DNA from: an uncultured Lachnospiraceae bacterium
GTDB lineage: Bacteria; Bacillota; Clostridia; Lachnospirales; Lachnospiraceae
Reading direction: 5' to 3'
NCBI GenBank assembly: GCA_910588875.1
Contig: CAJURT010000029.1
Coordinates: forward strand, 1-50,590
Length of the DNA stretch: 50,590 bases
Part shown: in pieces, positions 16,741 to 24,978 of the stretch
Layout of the letters: every line of letters starts with the position of its first letter
Position numbering within the stretch: the stretch's first letter is position 1
The notes under the pieces: model-generated
Told to the model about the DNA's origin: nothing
Seen by the model: the letters and a program-made list of their open reading frames with translations, nothing else
The model's database searches: none
Made by a program: the position numbers and the translations under genes

Positions 16741-16910
16741 ATTTACTTTCAGCCAAATGATGCAGAATGAATTTTCAGTCTGCAAGGCGGCGGGGGGCGA
16801 TACCCTCGCTTCGCTGGGGCAGGCTCTGCGGTGGCGTTATTGAGTAGGGCCAATGCGGCAGACGGAAATTCGGGCAGGCCATTTGGCGAAACAGGAATGT
16901 GCCAGTACAC
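16729..16910 (+). repeat. Large imperfect inverted repeat, copy 2
   Basis: GTGTACTGACACATTT (16729-16744) pairs imperfectly with GAATGTGCCAGTACAC (16895-16910), and inner blocks CCAAATG/CATTTGG and GAATTTTCAGTCTGC/GCAGACGGAAATTC also match. Its left arm resembles the left arm of copy 1 (CTTTCNGCCA-R-ATG pattern), so the two are tandem members of one family. The remaining 16911-17033 shows only the ribosome site of the next gene and a weak TTGAAT at 16951. Confidence 0.55.
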
Positions 16911-17033
16911 CAGTATATGTGCTGCTGCATTAGATTACCAAGGAAATACATTGAATTATTGAGGAAGATATGGTAAGGTAATAGAAGTTTGAGAAGAGCA
17001 GGCGGCATACCATAAAGGAAAAGGATACCGGAT

Positions 17034-19595
17034 ATGAGACGATATCAGAAAAAGATAGCAAATGAATATATCCAGTTGCTGGAGCAGGCACATGGCGCGG
17101 TGAAGAAATCCATGGAAGCCCGGGACGAGGGGACGGTACTGGATCTGCTGGGGCAATGCCAGGAAGCCGCTATCCAGCTGGGAACCATGATTGAGGCGGA
17201 AGAGGGAGAGGGCTTTGCGACGGTAAAGCTTCTGGAGGATTACTGTGAACTGGTATTCCAGGTATATACTCTGGTGACCCAGAAACAGCCTTTGAATCCG
17301 TCAAAAGTACATAAACAGCTGAAAAAGCAGCTGATCCCTATCGACAACAGCATCAGGCAGGATATACAGGAGCGTCTTGAGGTGGTGTTCCTTCCTTATA
17401 AAGTTTCCATGTGGGATTCCCTAGAGAGCGTGTGGATGGCAGCGCAGGCGGACGAGGACTGCGATGCCTATGTGGTTCCAATCCCTTATTTTGACAGGAA
17501 CCAGGGCGGGGATTTCGGGCAGATGCATTATGAGGGGGAGTTATACCCGGAGTATGTGCCGGTTACCAACTACGAGGATTATGATTTCGAGGAGCGCCAT
17601 CCGGACGCTGTATTTATCCATAATCCATATGATAACTGCAACTATGTGACCAGTGTACATCCTTTTTTTTATTCTTCCAATTTAAAAAGGTTTACCGACT
17701 ATTTAGTATATATTCCTTATTATTCTACATCCGGGGGCATGAGCGAGGGGCAGCGCAGGTGCCCGGCTTATTACCAGGCAGACTTAATTGTGATACAGGC
17801 AGAGAAATACCGCAAATTTTTTGATGAGGCATTGCCCCAGGAGAAGCTGATGGCATTCGGCTCGCCGAAGTTCGACCGGGTGGTTCGGCTCTGCAAGAAT
17901 CCCCCGGCACCGCCAGAGGCCTGGAGGGAGAAGCTTACCGGGAGGAAAGTATATTTTTATAATACCAGCATCAATGGGATGCTGGGGAACACGGAAGGTT
18001 TCCTAAAGAAGATGGAATACGTGTTCCGCTGCTTTGAGGGCAGGAAGGATGCCTGCCTCTTGTGGCGGCCGCACCCGCTTTTGGAATCCACGTTTGAAAG
18101 CATGAGGCCGCAGTATAAGCCGGTGTATGATACGCTTAAGCGGTATTTTATGGCAGGGGATTTCGGGATCTATGATGATTCGCCGGATATGACGGATGCG
18201 ATCGTGCATTCGGATGCCTATATCGGGGATTCGGCCACATCGGTGACTTCTTTGTTTGGGATTGCAGGGAAGCCGCTGTTTGTGCTGAACAATAATATCC
18301 ACACTGCGCCGAAGGAGGACGACTGGCGCGGGGAAGTGATCCGGGGATTCTTTGTGTACGGCACCCATGAATGGATGGTAACCCAGGGCAACAAGCTTTA
18401 CCATTCACCAGGGAAAGATTTCCAATATGAATATTGCTGTGATTTGTCAGAGTATGCCAGGGGCGATTACTATATCTGGACGGTGCGGGTCAACGGGGAG
18501 GATTACCTGTGCCCGGCCAATGCCCAGGATATTTTGGTGCTGGACGGGCAGGGAGAAGGCGGAAACTGGATTAAGAAAAGGATTCCTCTGAAGCAGAGGG
18601 TGGAGCAGCAGGGGGCATTTTACGGAGCCATCGGCTGCGGTGACTATCTGTTTTTGATCCCCAATCAGTACCCGGCAATGGTAAGGTATGATACGGTGAA
18701 AGGAGAAATCCGGTATTTTGAGGGCGGCCGGGATGTGTATACCGGCATTGCTGAAAACGGGGACCGGCGCATGGGCGGATATTGTGTGCTTGACGGGAAG
18801 CTATATCTGGCTTCGCCGACGGATAACCGCGTGCTGGTGATGGATGCGGCTACGGGAGAGCAGCAGGTTGCGGCCGTTAAGGCCGCTGGGGCGAAAGGGC
18901 GCTGCGCGCTGGTTTCGGACGGCAGGGAGATCTGGTGCCTGCCGTTTGAGGGGAAGACGGTGGTAAGATGGCACCCGCAGTCCGGCAGTATCCAGGAATA
19001 CAGCAATTTCCCGGATGGGTTAGCCGGCAAAGATCCGGTGCATGGGCATGAGTGCGAGGAACGGCTGTTTGGCTGGGCTGCATTTTACGGGGATTATGTG
19101 TATTTTTCGCCGGGGTGGGGAAATATGTTTGTCCGGTTAGATAAGAAGAGCGGAAAGATGGCAGAATGGCAGCCTGGCTTTGGCAGGCAGGAAAAAGAGA
19201 AGAACGGATATTATATTTCCTGGTCAAGGGAGACCTTTGTAAGCCCGGCAGAGGGTACAGGAGGAGAAGAGTATTTATTGTATTCCCCCTATGACAGAAA
19301 GCTTTACCAGGTTGGGCTTAAAACGGGCAGCAGTGAGGAGATCCGGATCGGGTTTGAAAAAGAGGATCTGCTGCGGGGGGAGGCCGGGTTCCAAAAGGGA
19401 TCCCAGTGGCTGCAGTATTGCTGCATGGAGGGCGCTTTTAACTCCTTGGCAGATTTCCTTGACGGGAATATCACCGGCCATGCCTTTGATAAGCAGAGCC
19501 AGCTAAAGGCCTACGGTTCGGTTGCCGCGAACCACGACGGGACGAGCGGGGAGAAGGTTTATCGCTTTGTGCAGGAAAAATTACGGAATCGGTAA
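17034..19595 (+). CDS. CDP-glycerol glycerophosphotransferase-like protein with C-terminal beta-propeller
   Basis: This 853-residue protein has a transferase half (about residues 120-450) and a repeat half. The transferase has LLWRPHPLLES and YIGDSATSVTSLFG, the equivalents of the RPH and DYSS donor-site motifs of TagF-type polyol-phosphate transferases. Residues about 480-830 contain at least five repeats of a Y-W-L-aromatic type (for example GDYLFLIPNQYPAMVRYD, GKLYLASPTDNRVLVMD and GDYVYFSPGWGNMFVRLD), consistent with a beta-propeller. There is no signal peptide, so it is probably cytoplasmic and membrane-associated. It opens the polysaccharide locus, 13 bases before the next gene. The propeller may bind glycan or scaffold partners; that is inference. 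Confidence 0.8.
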   Translation: MRRYQKKIANEYIQLLEQAHGAVKKSMEARDEGTVLDLLGQCQEAAIQLGTMIEAEEGEGFATVKLLEDYCELVFQVYTLVTQKQPLNPSKVHKQLKKQLIPIDNSIRQDIQERLEVVFLPYKVSMWDSLESVWMAAQADEDCDAYVVPIPYFDRNQGGDFGQMHYEGELYPEYVPVTNYEDYDFEERHPDAVFIHNPYDNCNYVTSVHPFFYSSNLKRFTDYLVYIPYYSTSGGMSEGQRRCPAYYQADLIVIQAEKYRKFFDEALPQEKLMAFGSPKFDRVVRLCKNPPAPPEAWREKLTGRKVYFYNTSINGMLGNTEGFLKKMEYVFRCFEGRKDACLLWRPHPLLESTFESMRPQYKPVYDTLKRYFMAGDFGIYDDSPDMTDAIVHSDAYIGDSATSVTSLFGIAGKPLFVLNNNIHTAPKEDDWRGEVIRGFFVYGTHEWMVTQGNKLYHSPGKDFQYEYCCDLSEYARGDYYIWTVRVNGEDYLCPANAQDILVLDGQGEGGNWIKKRIPLKQRVEQQGAFYGAIGCGDYLFLIPNQYPAMVRYDTVKGEIRYFEGGRDVYTGIAENGDRRMGGYCVLDGKLYLASPTDNRVLVMDAATGEQQVAAVKAAGAKGRCALVSDGREIWCLPFEGKTVVRWHPQSGSIQEYSNFPDGLAGKDPVHGHECEERLFGWAAFYGDYVYFSPGWGNMFVRLDKKSGKMAEWQPGFGRQEKEKNGYYISWSRETFVSPAEGTGGEEYLLYSPYDRKLYQVGLKTGSSEEIRIGFEKEDLLRGEAGFQKGSQWLQYCCMEGAFNSLADFLDGNITGHAFDKQSQLKAYGSVAANHDGTSGEKVYRFVQEKLRNR

Positions 19596-19608
19596 GGAGG
19601 AAAAAAAC

Positions 19609-20946
19609 GTGACAAAAGTGATCACCTATGGCACGTTCGATCTGTTCCATGAGGGACATTACAGGCTTTTGCAGAGGGCAAAGGAACTGGGGGATTACCT
19701 GATTGTGGGGGTCACCACGGAGGAGTATGACCAGACGAGGGGCAAGCTCAATGTCGTTGATTCCCTGATGACCAGGATTGAGAACGTAAAGAAATCCGGC
19801 TTTGCCGATGAAGTGCTGATCGAGAGTTCGCCAGGGCAGAAGGCGCTGGACATCCAAAAGTACCAGGTGGATATCTTTACCGTGGGCTCTGACTGGGTGG
19901 GGCAGTTTGATTACCTGAATGAATACTGCAAGGTAGTTTACCTAGAGCGGACAAAAAACATCTCCAGCACGATGCTGCGCGCCCAGAAGGCGAGCATCCG
20001 CAGGATCGGGATCATCGGCACCGGCAGGATCGCAAATCGGTTTATCCCGGAGGCCAAGCTGGTCAGCGGGCTGAATACGGAGGCTGTGTATAACCCGCAT
20101 GCAGAGAGTGCAAAACGGTTTGCCCGGAAGTGGGGGATCGATGCGTACGAGGACCTGGAGGCGTTTTACCAGGCAGTGGATGCCGTCTATATCGCCTCCC
20201 CGCACGAAACCCATTACGGATATATTAAATCAGCGCTGGGGCACGGAAAGCATGTCCTTTGCGAAAAGCCCATGGTGCTTGAGAAAGCCCAGGCGGAAGA
20301 ACTGTTTGAGTATGCCAAGGAGCGCGGCCTGATCTTATTTGAGGGCATCAAGACGGCTTACTGCCCGGGTTTCAGCAAACTGCTGGGGATCGCCTGCAGC
20401 GGGATGATCGGAACCGTGCGGAATGTGGAAGCCTGTTTTACCAAGCTGGAAAATCCCCAGAACCGGGAACTGGTTGACGTGAAGCATGGGGGAAGCTTTA
20501 CGGAACTGGGCAGCTATGTGATGCTGCCGGTGATTAAGCTTTTGGGGAGCCAGTTTGAGGATCTCCGGTTTGACTCCATCCGCGGGGAGAACGGGCTTGA
20601 TTTGTTCACGAAGGCATATTTTAGATACCCCGGCGCGATGGGGACAGCAACCTGCGGCCTGGGGGTGAAGTCCGAGGGAAGGCTGGTGATCTCAGGAACC
20701 TTGGGCTATATCGTGGTGGAGGCGCCTTGGTGGAAGACGGCTTACTTTGAAGTCCACCACGAGGATCCGCGGGACGTGGAGAAGTTCTCCGAGCGTTTCC
20801 TGGGGGATGGGCTGCGCTATGAGATCAGTGATTTCCTTTCCATGATCAATGGGAGCAATAAGAGTGAGTTTAAGCTGTCGCGCGGGGATTCGGCGGCGTT
20901 GGCTGGGGGGATGGAGAGGTTTTTGGCGGGGGAGGGGCGGAAGTAG
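19609..20946 (+). CDS. Cytidylyltransferase fused to Gfo/Idh/MocA oxidoreductase
   Basis: The 445-residue product has a TagD-like nucleotidyltransferase at residues 1-125 (GTFDLFHEGHYRLL with the H-x-G-H active site, and the late ERTKNISSTML motif). A Rossmann oxidoreductase starts near 129 (IGIIGTGRIANRFI) with the Gfo/Idh/MocA signature HGKHVLCEKPMVL. The start is GTG at 19609, after GGTAAGGAGG. The first half should make a CDP-polyol, perhaps CDP-glycerol, from CTP. The second half probably oxidises or reduces a sugar or polyol with NAD(P). The fusion suggests that both steps act on one precursor. It is the last GC-rich gene before the AT-rich cassette. Confidence 0.85.
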   Translation: MTKVITYGTFDLFHEGHYRLLQRAKELGDYLIVGVTTEEYDQTRGKLNVVDSLMTRIENVKKSGFADEVLIESSPGQKALDIQKYQVDIFTVGSDWVGQFDYLNEYCKVVYLERTKNISSTMLRAQKASIRRIGIIGTGRIANRFIPEAKLVSGLNTEAVYNPHAESAKRFARKWGIDAYEDLEAFYQAVDAVYIASPHETHYGYIKSALGHGKHVLCEKPMVLEKAQAEELFEYAKERGLILFEGIKTAYCPGFSKLLGIACSGMIGTVRNVEACFTKLENPQNRELVDVKHGGSFTELGSYVMLPVIKLLGSQFEDLRFDSIRGENGLDLFTKAYFRYPGAMGTATCGLGVKSEGRLVISGTLGYIVVEAPWWKTAYFEVHHEDPRDVEKFSERFLGDGLRYEISDFLSMINGSNKSEFKLSRGDSAALAGGMERFLAGEGRK

Positions 20947-21112
20947 CAGGATTATTGTTTGATCTAAGATCGCGGCTTCGGATGCTTTGAACTTTGAAAA
21001 TTTCATGCTTTACAATAGATTTTGTTGATTTATTGTTGGATTGTATAAAGTTGTGTGGAGTTTTGAAGTGAAAAAGAAAATTAGAATATGAGAAGATAGA
21101 AGTTTGTTAAAG

Positions 21113-21157
21113 AAATCTGATGTAAGTATGAATTATTGTATTTTGCATCAGATTTTT
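21113..21157 (+). terminator. Terminator at the left edge of the AT-rich cassette
   Basis: AAATCTGATG (21113-21122) pairs perfectly with CATCAGATTT (21146-21155) across a 23-base loop and is followed by T residues. The 288-base gap 20947-21234 holds only this and the ribosome site of the next gene. The genes downstream may therefore have their own promoter, which I could not identify with confidence. Confidence 0.55.
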
Positions 21158-21234
21158 GAATATCAAAAGTTATATTACGGAATTGTATAAAGATAATGTT
21201 CAACCAATAGTAAAATCATATAGAGGGATTTAGA

Positions 21235-22044
21235 ATGATTCAGTTAGATGGGAATATGCTTCGCCAACTTCAGATGATTCAATTAGAAATGCTTATTGAA
21301 GTGGACAGGATTTGTTGGAAATGTGGAATTCACTATAACATTATTGCAGGAACTTTGCTGGGCGCTGTCAGGCATGGGGGATATATTCCATGGGATGATG
21401 ATGCCGATATTGCGATGTTGCGCCCAGAGTATGAGAAGTTTCGCAAGGCGTGCAAAAAAGAGTTGGATAAATCAAGATTTGTTTTCCAAGATCACAGAAA
21501 TACAAAAGGATATCGTTGGGGATACGGGAAATTGCGTAGAAAGGATACGCTCTTTTTGCGGGAATATCAGGAGCATATGCCATATATGCAAGGGGTTTTT
21601 ATTGATATATTTCCATTAGACGGAGTGCCAGACAATTATTTTTTGCGGGGTATCAAGAACTTCGAGTGTTTTTGTGTGAGAAAAATTTTGTGGTCAAAAG
21701 TTGGGAAAATTGCGGAAAGAAATTATTGGAAGAAAGAACTATATAAGTTGCTGGATAAGATTCCGGTAGAGGCTGTATTCCGGTATTATCATAGGATGAT
21801 CTGTAATGCGAATCAGAAAAAGACGCGAATGGTTCGTATTTTGATGTTTCCTACTCCTAATAACGAATACGGATATTATCGAAATTGGTATGAAAATAGT
21901 ACGGATACTGTATTTGAGGGGAAGACTTTTCAGGGCATTAAGGATTATGATAGCTATCTGACTTTTAAGTTTGGGGATTATATGGTATTACCGCCAGTGG
22001 AGAAACGGAAGGTGCATCCAGTCACTAGGATTAAATTGATATAG
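21235..22044 (+). CDS. LicD family phosphotransferase
   Basis: The 269-residue protein has the LicD core near residues 35-70: GTLLGAVRHGGYIPWDDDAD. LicD proteins transfer phosphocholine or other phospho-substituents from CDP-activated donors to cell-surface glycans. Two cytidylyltransferase fusions in this locus (19609 and 41391) could supply such a donor. The start ATG follows GAGGGA. It is cytoplasmic by sequence. The exact substituent cannot be told. Confidence 0.9.
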   Translation: MIQLDGNMLRQLQMIQLEMLIEVDRICWKCGIHYNIIAGTLLGAVRHGGYIPWDDDADIAMLRPEYEKFRKACKKELDKSRFVFQDHRNTKGYRWGYGKLRRKDTLFLREYQEHMPYMQGVFIDIFPLDGVPDNYFLRGIKNFECFCVRKILWSKVGKIAERNYWKKELYKLLDKIPVEAVFRYYHRMICNANQKKTRMVRILMFPTPNNEYGYYRNWYENSTDTVFEGKTFQGIKDYDSYLTFKFGDYMVLPPVEKRKVHPVTRIKLI

Positions 22045-22081
22045 TTAAAATGATGCATAAGAGAGATAGGGAGTTTTAATA

Positions 22082-22816
22082 TTGCGGATAACAGATATTC
22101 AGCATTGCTGCGTAGGGGATGGACCGGGGATTCGCACAACAGTCTTTTTGGCAAGGTGTAATATGCGTTGCTTGTGGTGCCATAATCCAGAAGCAGTTAT
22201 AGAAGAGGTGTTTGGATATTCAGTCAAAAATATTTCAGAAGAAGAATTATTTGAAGAAATATGTGAAGATAGAATGTTCTTTAAAAATTCCGGAGGAGGA
22301 GTGACATTTTCTGGAGGAGAACCGATGCTGCAACCGGTTGAACTAAAACAAATATTAAAAAGATGCAAAAATGAGAATATATCAACTGTGATTGAAACAG
22401 CGGGGAATTATCCTTTTAAGATGATAGATTCAATTTTAAAGTATGTTGATTTGATTATTTTAGATTGCAAAGCTGTTTCTGAAGAAATTCATGAAAGATG
22501 TACAGGAGTTTCAAATGAGCAGATTTTAGAGACCACTAAAATGTTAAGTAAAAGCAAAAAGAAGCTATGGATACGTATTCCTATTGTTTGGGATATAAAC
22601 ATTTCTGTAAGGGAAATGAATAATATTGGAAAATTTCTTGAGCAGATAATGCCAGAGCGGGTTGAATTAATGCCATATCATAAGATGGGGATATCTAAAT
22701 ATGACAGATATAATTTAGATTATCAGCTAAGGAAGATAGAACCTCCAACAAAAGAACAGTTAGAATTGTGCTGTGATATTTTAAAACAATATGATATTAA
22801 TGCAATATATGAATAA
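22082..22816 (+). CDS. Glycyl radical enzyme activating enzyme (radical SAM)
   Basis: The 244-residue protein has the PFL-activase pattern: DGPGIRTTVFLARC, then C-x3-C-x2-C at Cys26, Cys30 and Cys33 in CNMRCLWCHNPE, and SGGEPMLQP further on. It lacks the ferredoxin-like insert with extra clusters that most activases of eliminating glycyl radical enzymes carry, so it is the short, PFL-AE-like form. The start is TTG at 22082 after AGGGAG. It should use SAM to place the radical on Gly828 of the enzyme encoded at 24962; the pairing rests on proximity, with two genes in between. Confidence 0.9.
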   Translation: MRITDIQHCCVGDGPGIRTTVFLARCNMRCLWCHNPEAVIEEVFGYSVKNISEEELFEEICEDRMFFKNSGGGVTFSGGEPMLQPVELKQILKRCKNENISTVIETAGNYPFKMIDSILKYVDLIILDCKAVSEEIHERCTGVSNEQILETTKMLSKSKKKLWIRIPIVWDINISVREMNNIGKFLEQIMPERVELMPYHKMGISKYDRYNLDYQLRKIEPPTKEQLELCCDILKQYDINAIYE

Positions 22817-22831
22817 AAGGTATAAATTTAT

Positions 22832-23779
22832 ATGAAGAAAATATCGGTAATAATTCCAGTGTATAATACAGAAAAAGAATTACGAAAATGTTTATATAGT
22901 ATTCAAAACCAGAGTTATTCAAATTTGGAAATTATTTGTGTTGACGATGGTTCTAGTGATGCTTCTAGTGTAATTATAGATGAATTTGCAAAATTAGATC
23001 CACGCTTCAAGACATTGCATCAACAAAATGCGGGAGAGAGTAATGCAAGAAACAAGGGATTAAAAATGGCAACAGGAGAAGTGATTGCATTTTGTGATTG
23101 TGATGATTGGATAGAGTTAAATATGTACGAAGTATTGATGCATGAAATGGAAAAATATCAGTTGGATATGGCAGCGGGGGGATGGTGTAAAGAAATTTCC
23201 AGAAAGTCGGATGTGATTAAAAACAATTCATCCGTAACAGATGCGGTATTTGGACGAGACCAATTATTAGCGTACCTTTATATAAGAGATAGATATCGTG
23301 GATTTGCATATATGTGGAATAAACTCTATAAAAAGGAAGTACTGAAGGATACAGACGGAAAAATGTTATTATTTGATGAAACTCTTTCTTTAGGGGGGGA
23401 TGTTGTCTATTTAGCTAAAGCAGCATTGAACGTATCAAGGGCAAAATATATAGACTATCCGTTTTACCACTATAATCAAAGGGAAAATTCGGGATGCCAT
23501 ACAGAAGATGTGGAAAAATTAAGAGATTGGTTAAAGGCATATGAAATAGTAATAAAGGCTTTTGAAGATAAAAATATAGATAGATATATCATTGATTATG
23601 TAAAACGATTTTTAGTTTATCACAGTAGCAATGCTGTAGAAATCGCAGTCAAAAAAAATTTGGAAGAATCAAAAAATAGTTTTCAAAATATTATGAAAAA
23701 ATATGAAAAAGAATATTTAAAGCTGAATAGTTCTTATCCTGAAAGAATAGAACGATATTATCGGCTGTTGGAATCTTAG
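22832..23779 (+). CDS. Glycosyltransferase family 2
   Basis: The 315-residue protein has a GT-A fold N-terminus: ISVIIPVYNTEKELRKCL, the nucleotide-sugar site VDDGSSD near residue 38 and the DCDDW metal-binding motif near 90. The last third contains no membrane helix. It should transfer one sugar to the growing repeat unit on the cytoplasmic side. It lies between the activase and a radical SAM gene with gaps of 15 and 17 bases, so one operon is likely. Donor and linkage are unknown. Confidence 0.92.
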   Translation: MKKISVIIPVYNTEKELRKCLYSIQNQSYSNLEIICVDDGSSDASSVIIDEFAKLDPRFKTLHQQNAGESNARNKGLKMATGEVIAFCDCDDWIELNMYEVLMHEMEKYQLDMAAGGWCKEISRKSDVIKNNSSVTDAVFGRDQLLAYLYIRDRYRGFAYMWNKLYKKEVLKDTDGKMLLFDETLSLGGDVVYLAKAALNVSRAKYIDYPFYHYNQRENSGCHTEDVEKLRDWLKAYEIVIKAFEDKNIDRYIIDYVKRFLVYHSSNAVEIAVKKNLEESKNSFQNIMKKYEKEYLKLNSSYPERIERYYRLLES

Positions 23780-23796
23780 AGAGGCAGGATCTATTT

Positions 23797-24978
23797 ATGA
23801 AATGGAAAAAAAGAGGTCATGAATTCGATATAGTATACAATGAGATTGAAAGTAAAAATGCATTTTATCTGTTTGGGGCAGGTGATTATGGACATCAGTT
23901 TTTGAAGATTTTTAAAAATGAGATAGAACTTAAAGGATATATCGACAATAATAGAGAAAAACAAAAAAGAATAATAGAAGGGTACTATTGTTATGATTTG
24001 GATGAAATAGAACTGTTGGACTCGGAAGCAATTATTATTACTATGTCTCAAATTGCGAGAGTTCAACCGATCAGGCAATTGGAAAAAAAAGGTTATGTCA
24101 AAAATAGTGATTTTTTTATTATTGAAGAATTTTTGTCTATATATTATGTTTATAAATATAATAAAATTTATTTTTCCAGTATTTCTTTTTTACCGAGTAC
24201 AGCATGTAATTTGAAATGCAGGCATTGTTTGAATTTCAATCCATTTGCTAAAGAATATTATATTCGAGAATGGAGCGATTTGAAGACAGATATAGATTTG
24301 TTTTTCTCTTGTGTGGATTATATTATGCTTTTTCATGTGAGCGGCGGTGAACCATTGCTTTATAAATATACTCCAAAATTAATAAAATATCTAGATGAAC
24401 ATTACGGAGATAAAATAAATACTCTTCGGTTGGTTACAAACGGAACGATCGTGCCGGAAGATACTGTTTTGGAACAATTGAGTCAATGCAATGTTGAAAT
24501 AACAGTAGATGATTACCGGAAGGCTGTCCCACAATATAGAGAACAGTTTCATGATTTGATTAAAAAATTAGATGCTTATAAAATTAAATATTATATCAAT
24601 GAAGCGGATTTTTGGATAGATTTGGCACCGGAAAAAACGGATTATTCAAATTTGACGGATTTAGAATTAATACAGCATAGATCCCAATGCAATCAATCAT
24701 GGCAAGAATTGCGTGATAGAAAGTTATATAATTGCAATTATGCTGCATATGCAACTGTGGCAGGAATTGCTGGCACACAAGATATGGAAGAGGTTTTTGA
24801 ACTGGAAAATTTTTCTGAAGAAAATAAAAAAGAGTTGATTGAATTTAGACTTGGGTACACGAATAAAGGATATACAAATTTCTGCAAAAAATGCAGAGGC
24901 TTCACGCCTGATAATGACGAAAAAGTTAAACCTGCATTACAGGTGCAACCGGGAGAAAATCATGATAATTACTTATAA
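23797..24978 (+). CDS. Radical SAM protein with N-terminal PglD_N-like module
   Basis: In this 393-residue protein residues 20-110 form the Rossmann-like module (FYLFGAGDYGHQFL, then GYIDNN). A radical SAM domain follows, with Cys137, Cys141 and Cys144 in CNLKCRHC, and SGGEPLLYKY. Late cysteines (CNQSW, YNCNY, FCKKCRG) look like a SPASM-type auxiliary cluster site. Such enzymes carry out radical oxidations, epimerisations or carbon-carbon bond formation, and their presence in a glycan locus suggests chemistry on a sugar or on an activated precursor. The end overlaps the glycyl radical enzyme start by 17 bases, so the two are translationally coupled. The substrate is unknown. Confidence 0.85.
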   Translation: MKWKKRGHEFDIVYNEIESKNAFYLFGAGDYGHQFLKIFKNEIELKGYIDNNREKQKRIIEGYYCYDLDEIELLDSEAIIITMSQIARVQPIRQLEKKGYVKNSDFFIIEEFLSIYYVYKYNKIYFSSISFLPSTACNLKCRHCLNFNPFAKEYYIREWSDLKTDIDLFFSCVDYIMLFHVSGGEPLLYKYTPKLIKYLDEHYGDKINTLRLVTNGTIVPEDTVLEQLSQCNVEITVDDYRKAVPQYREQFHDLIKKLDAYKIKYYINEADFWIDLAPEKTDYSNLTDLELIQHRSQCNQSWQELRDRKLYNCNYAAYATVAGIAGTQDMEEVFELENFSEENKKELIEFRLGYTNKGYTNFCKKCRGFTPDNDEKVKPALQVQPGENHDNYL

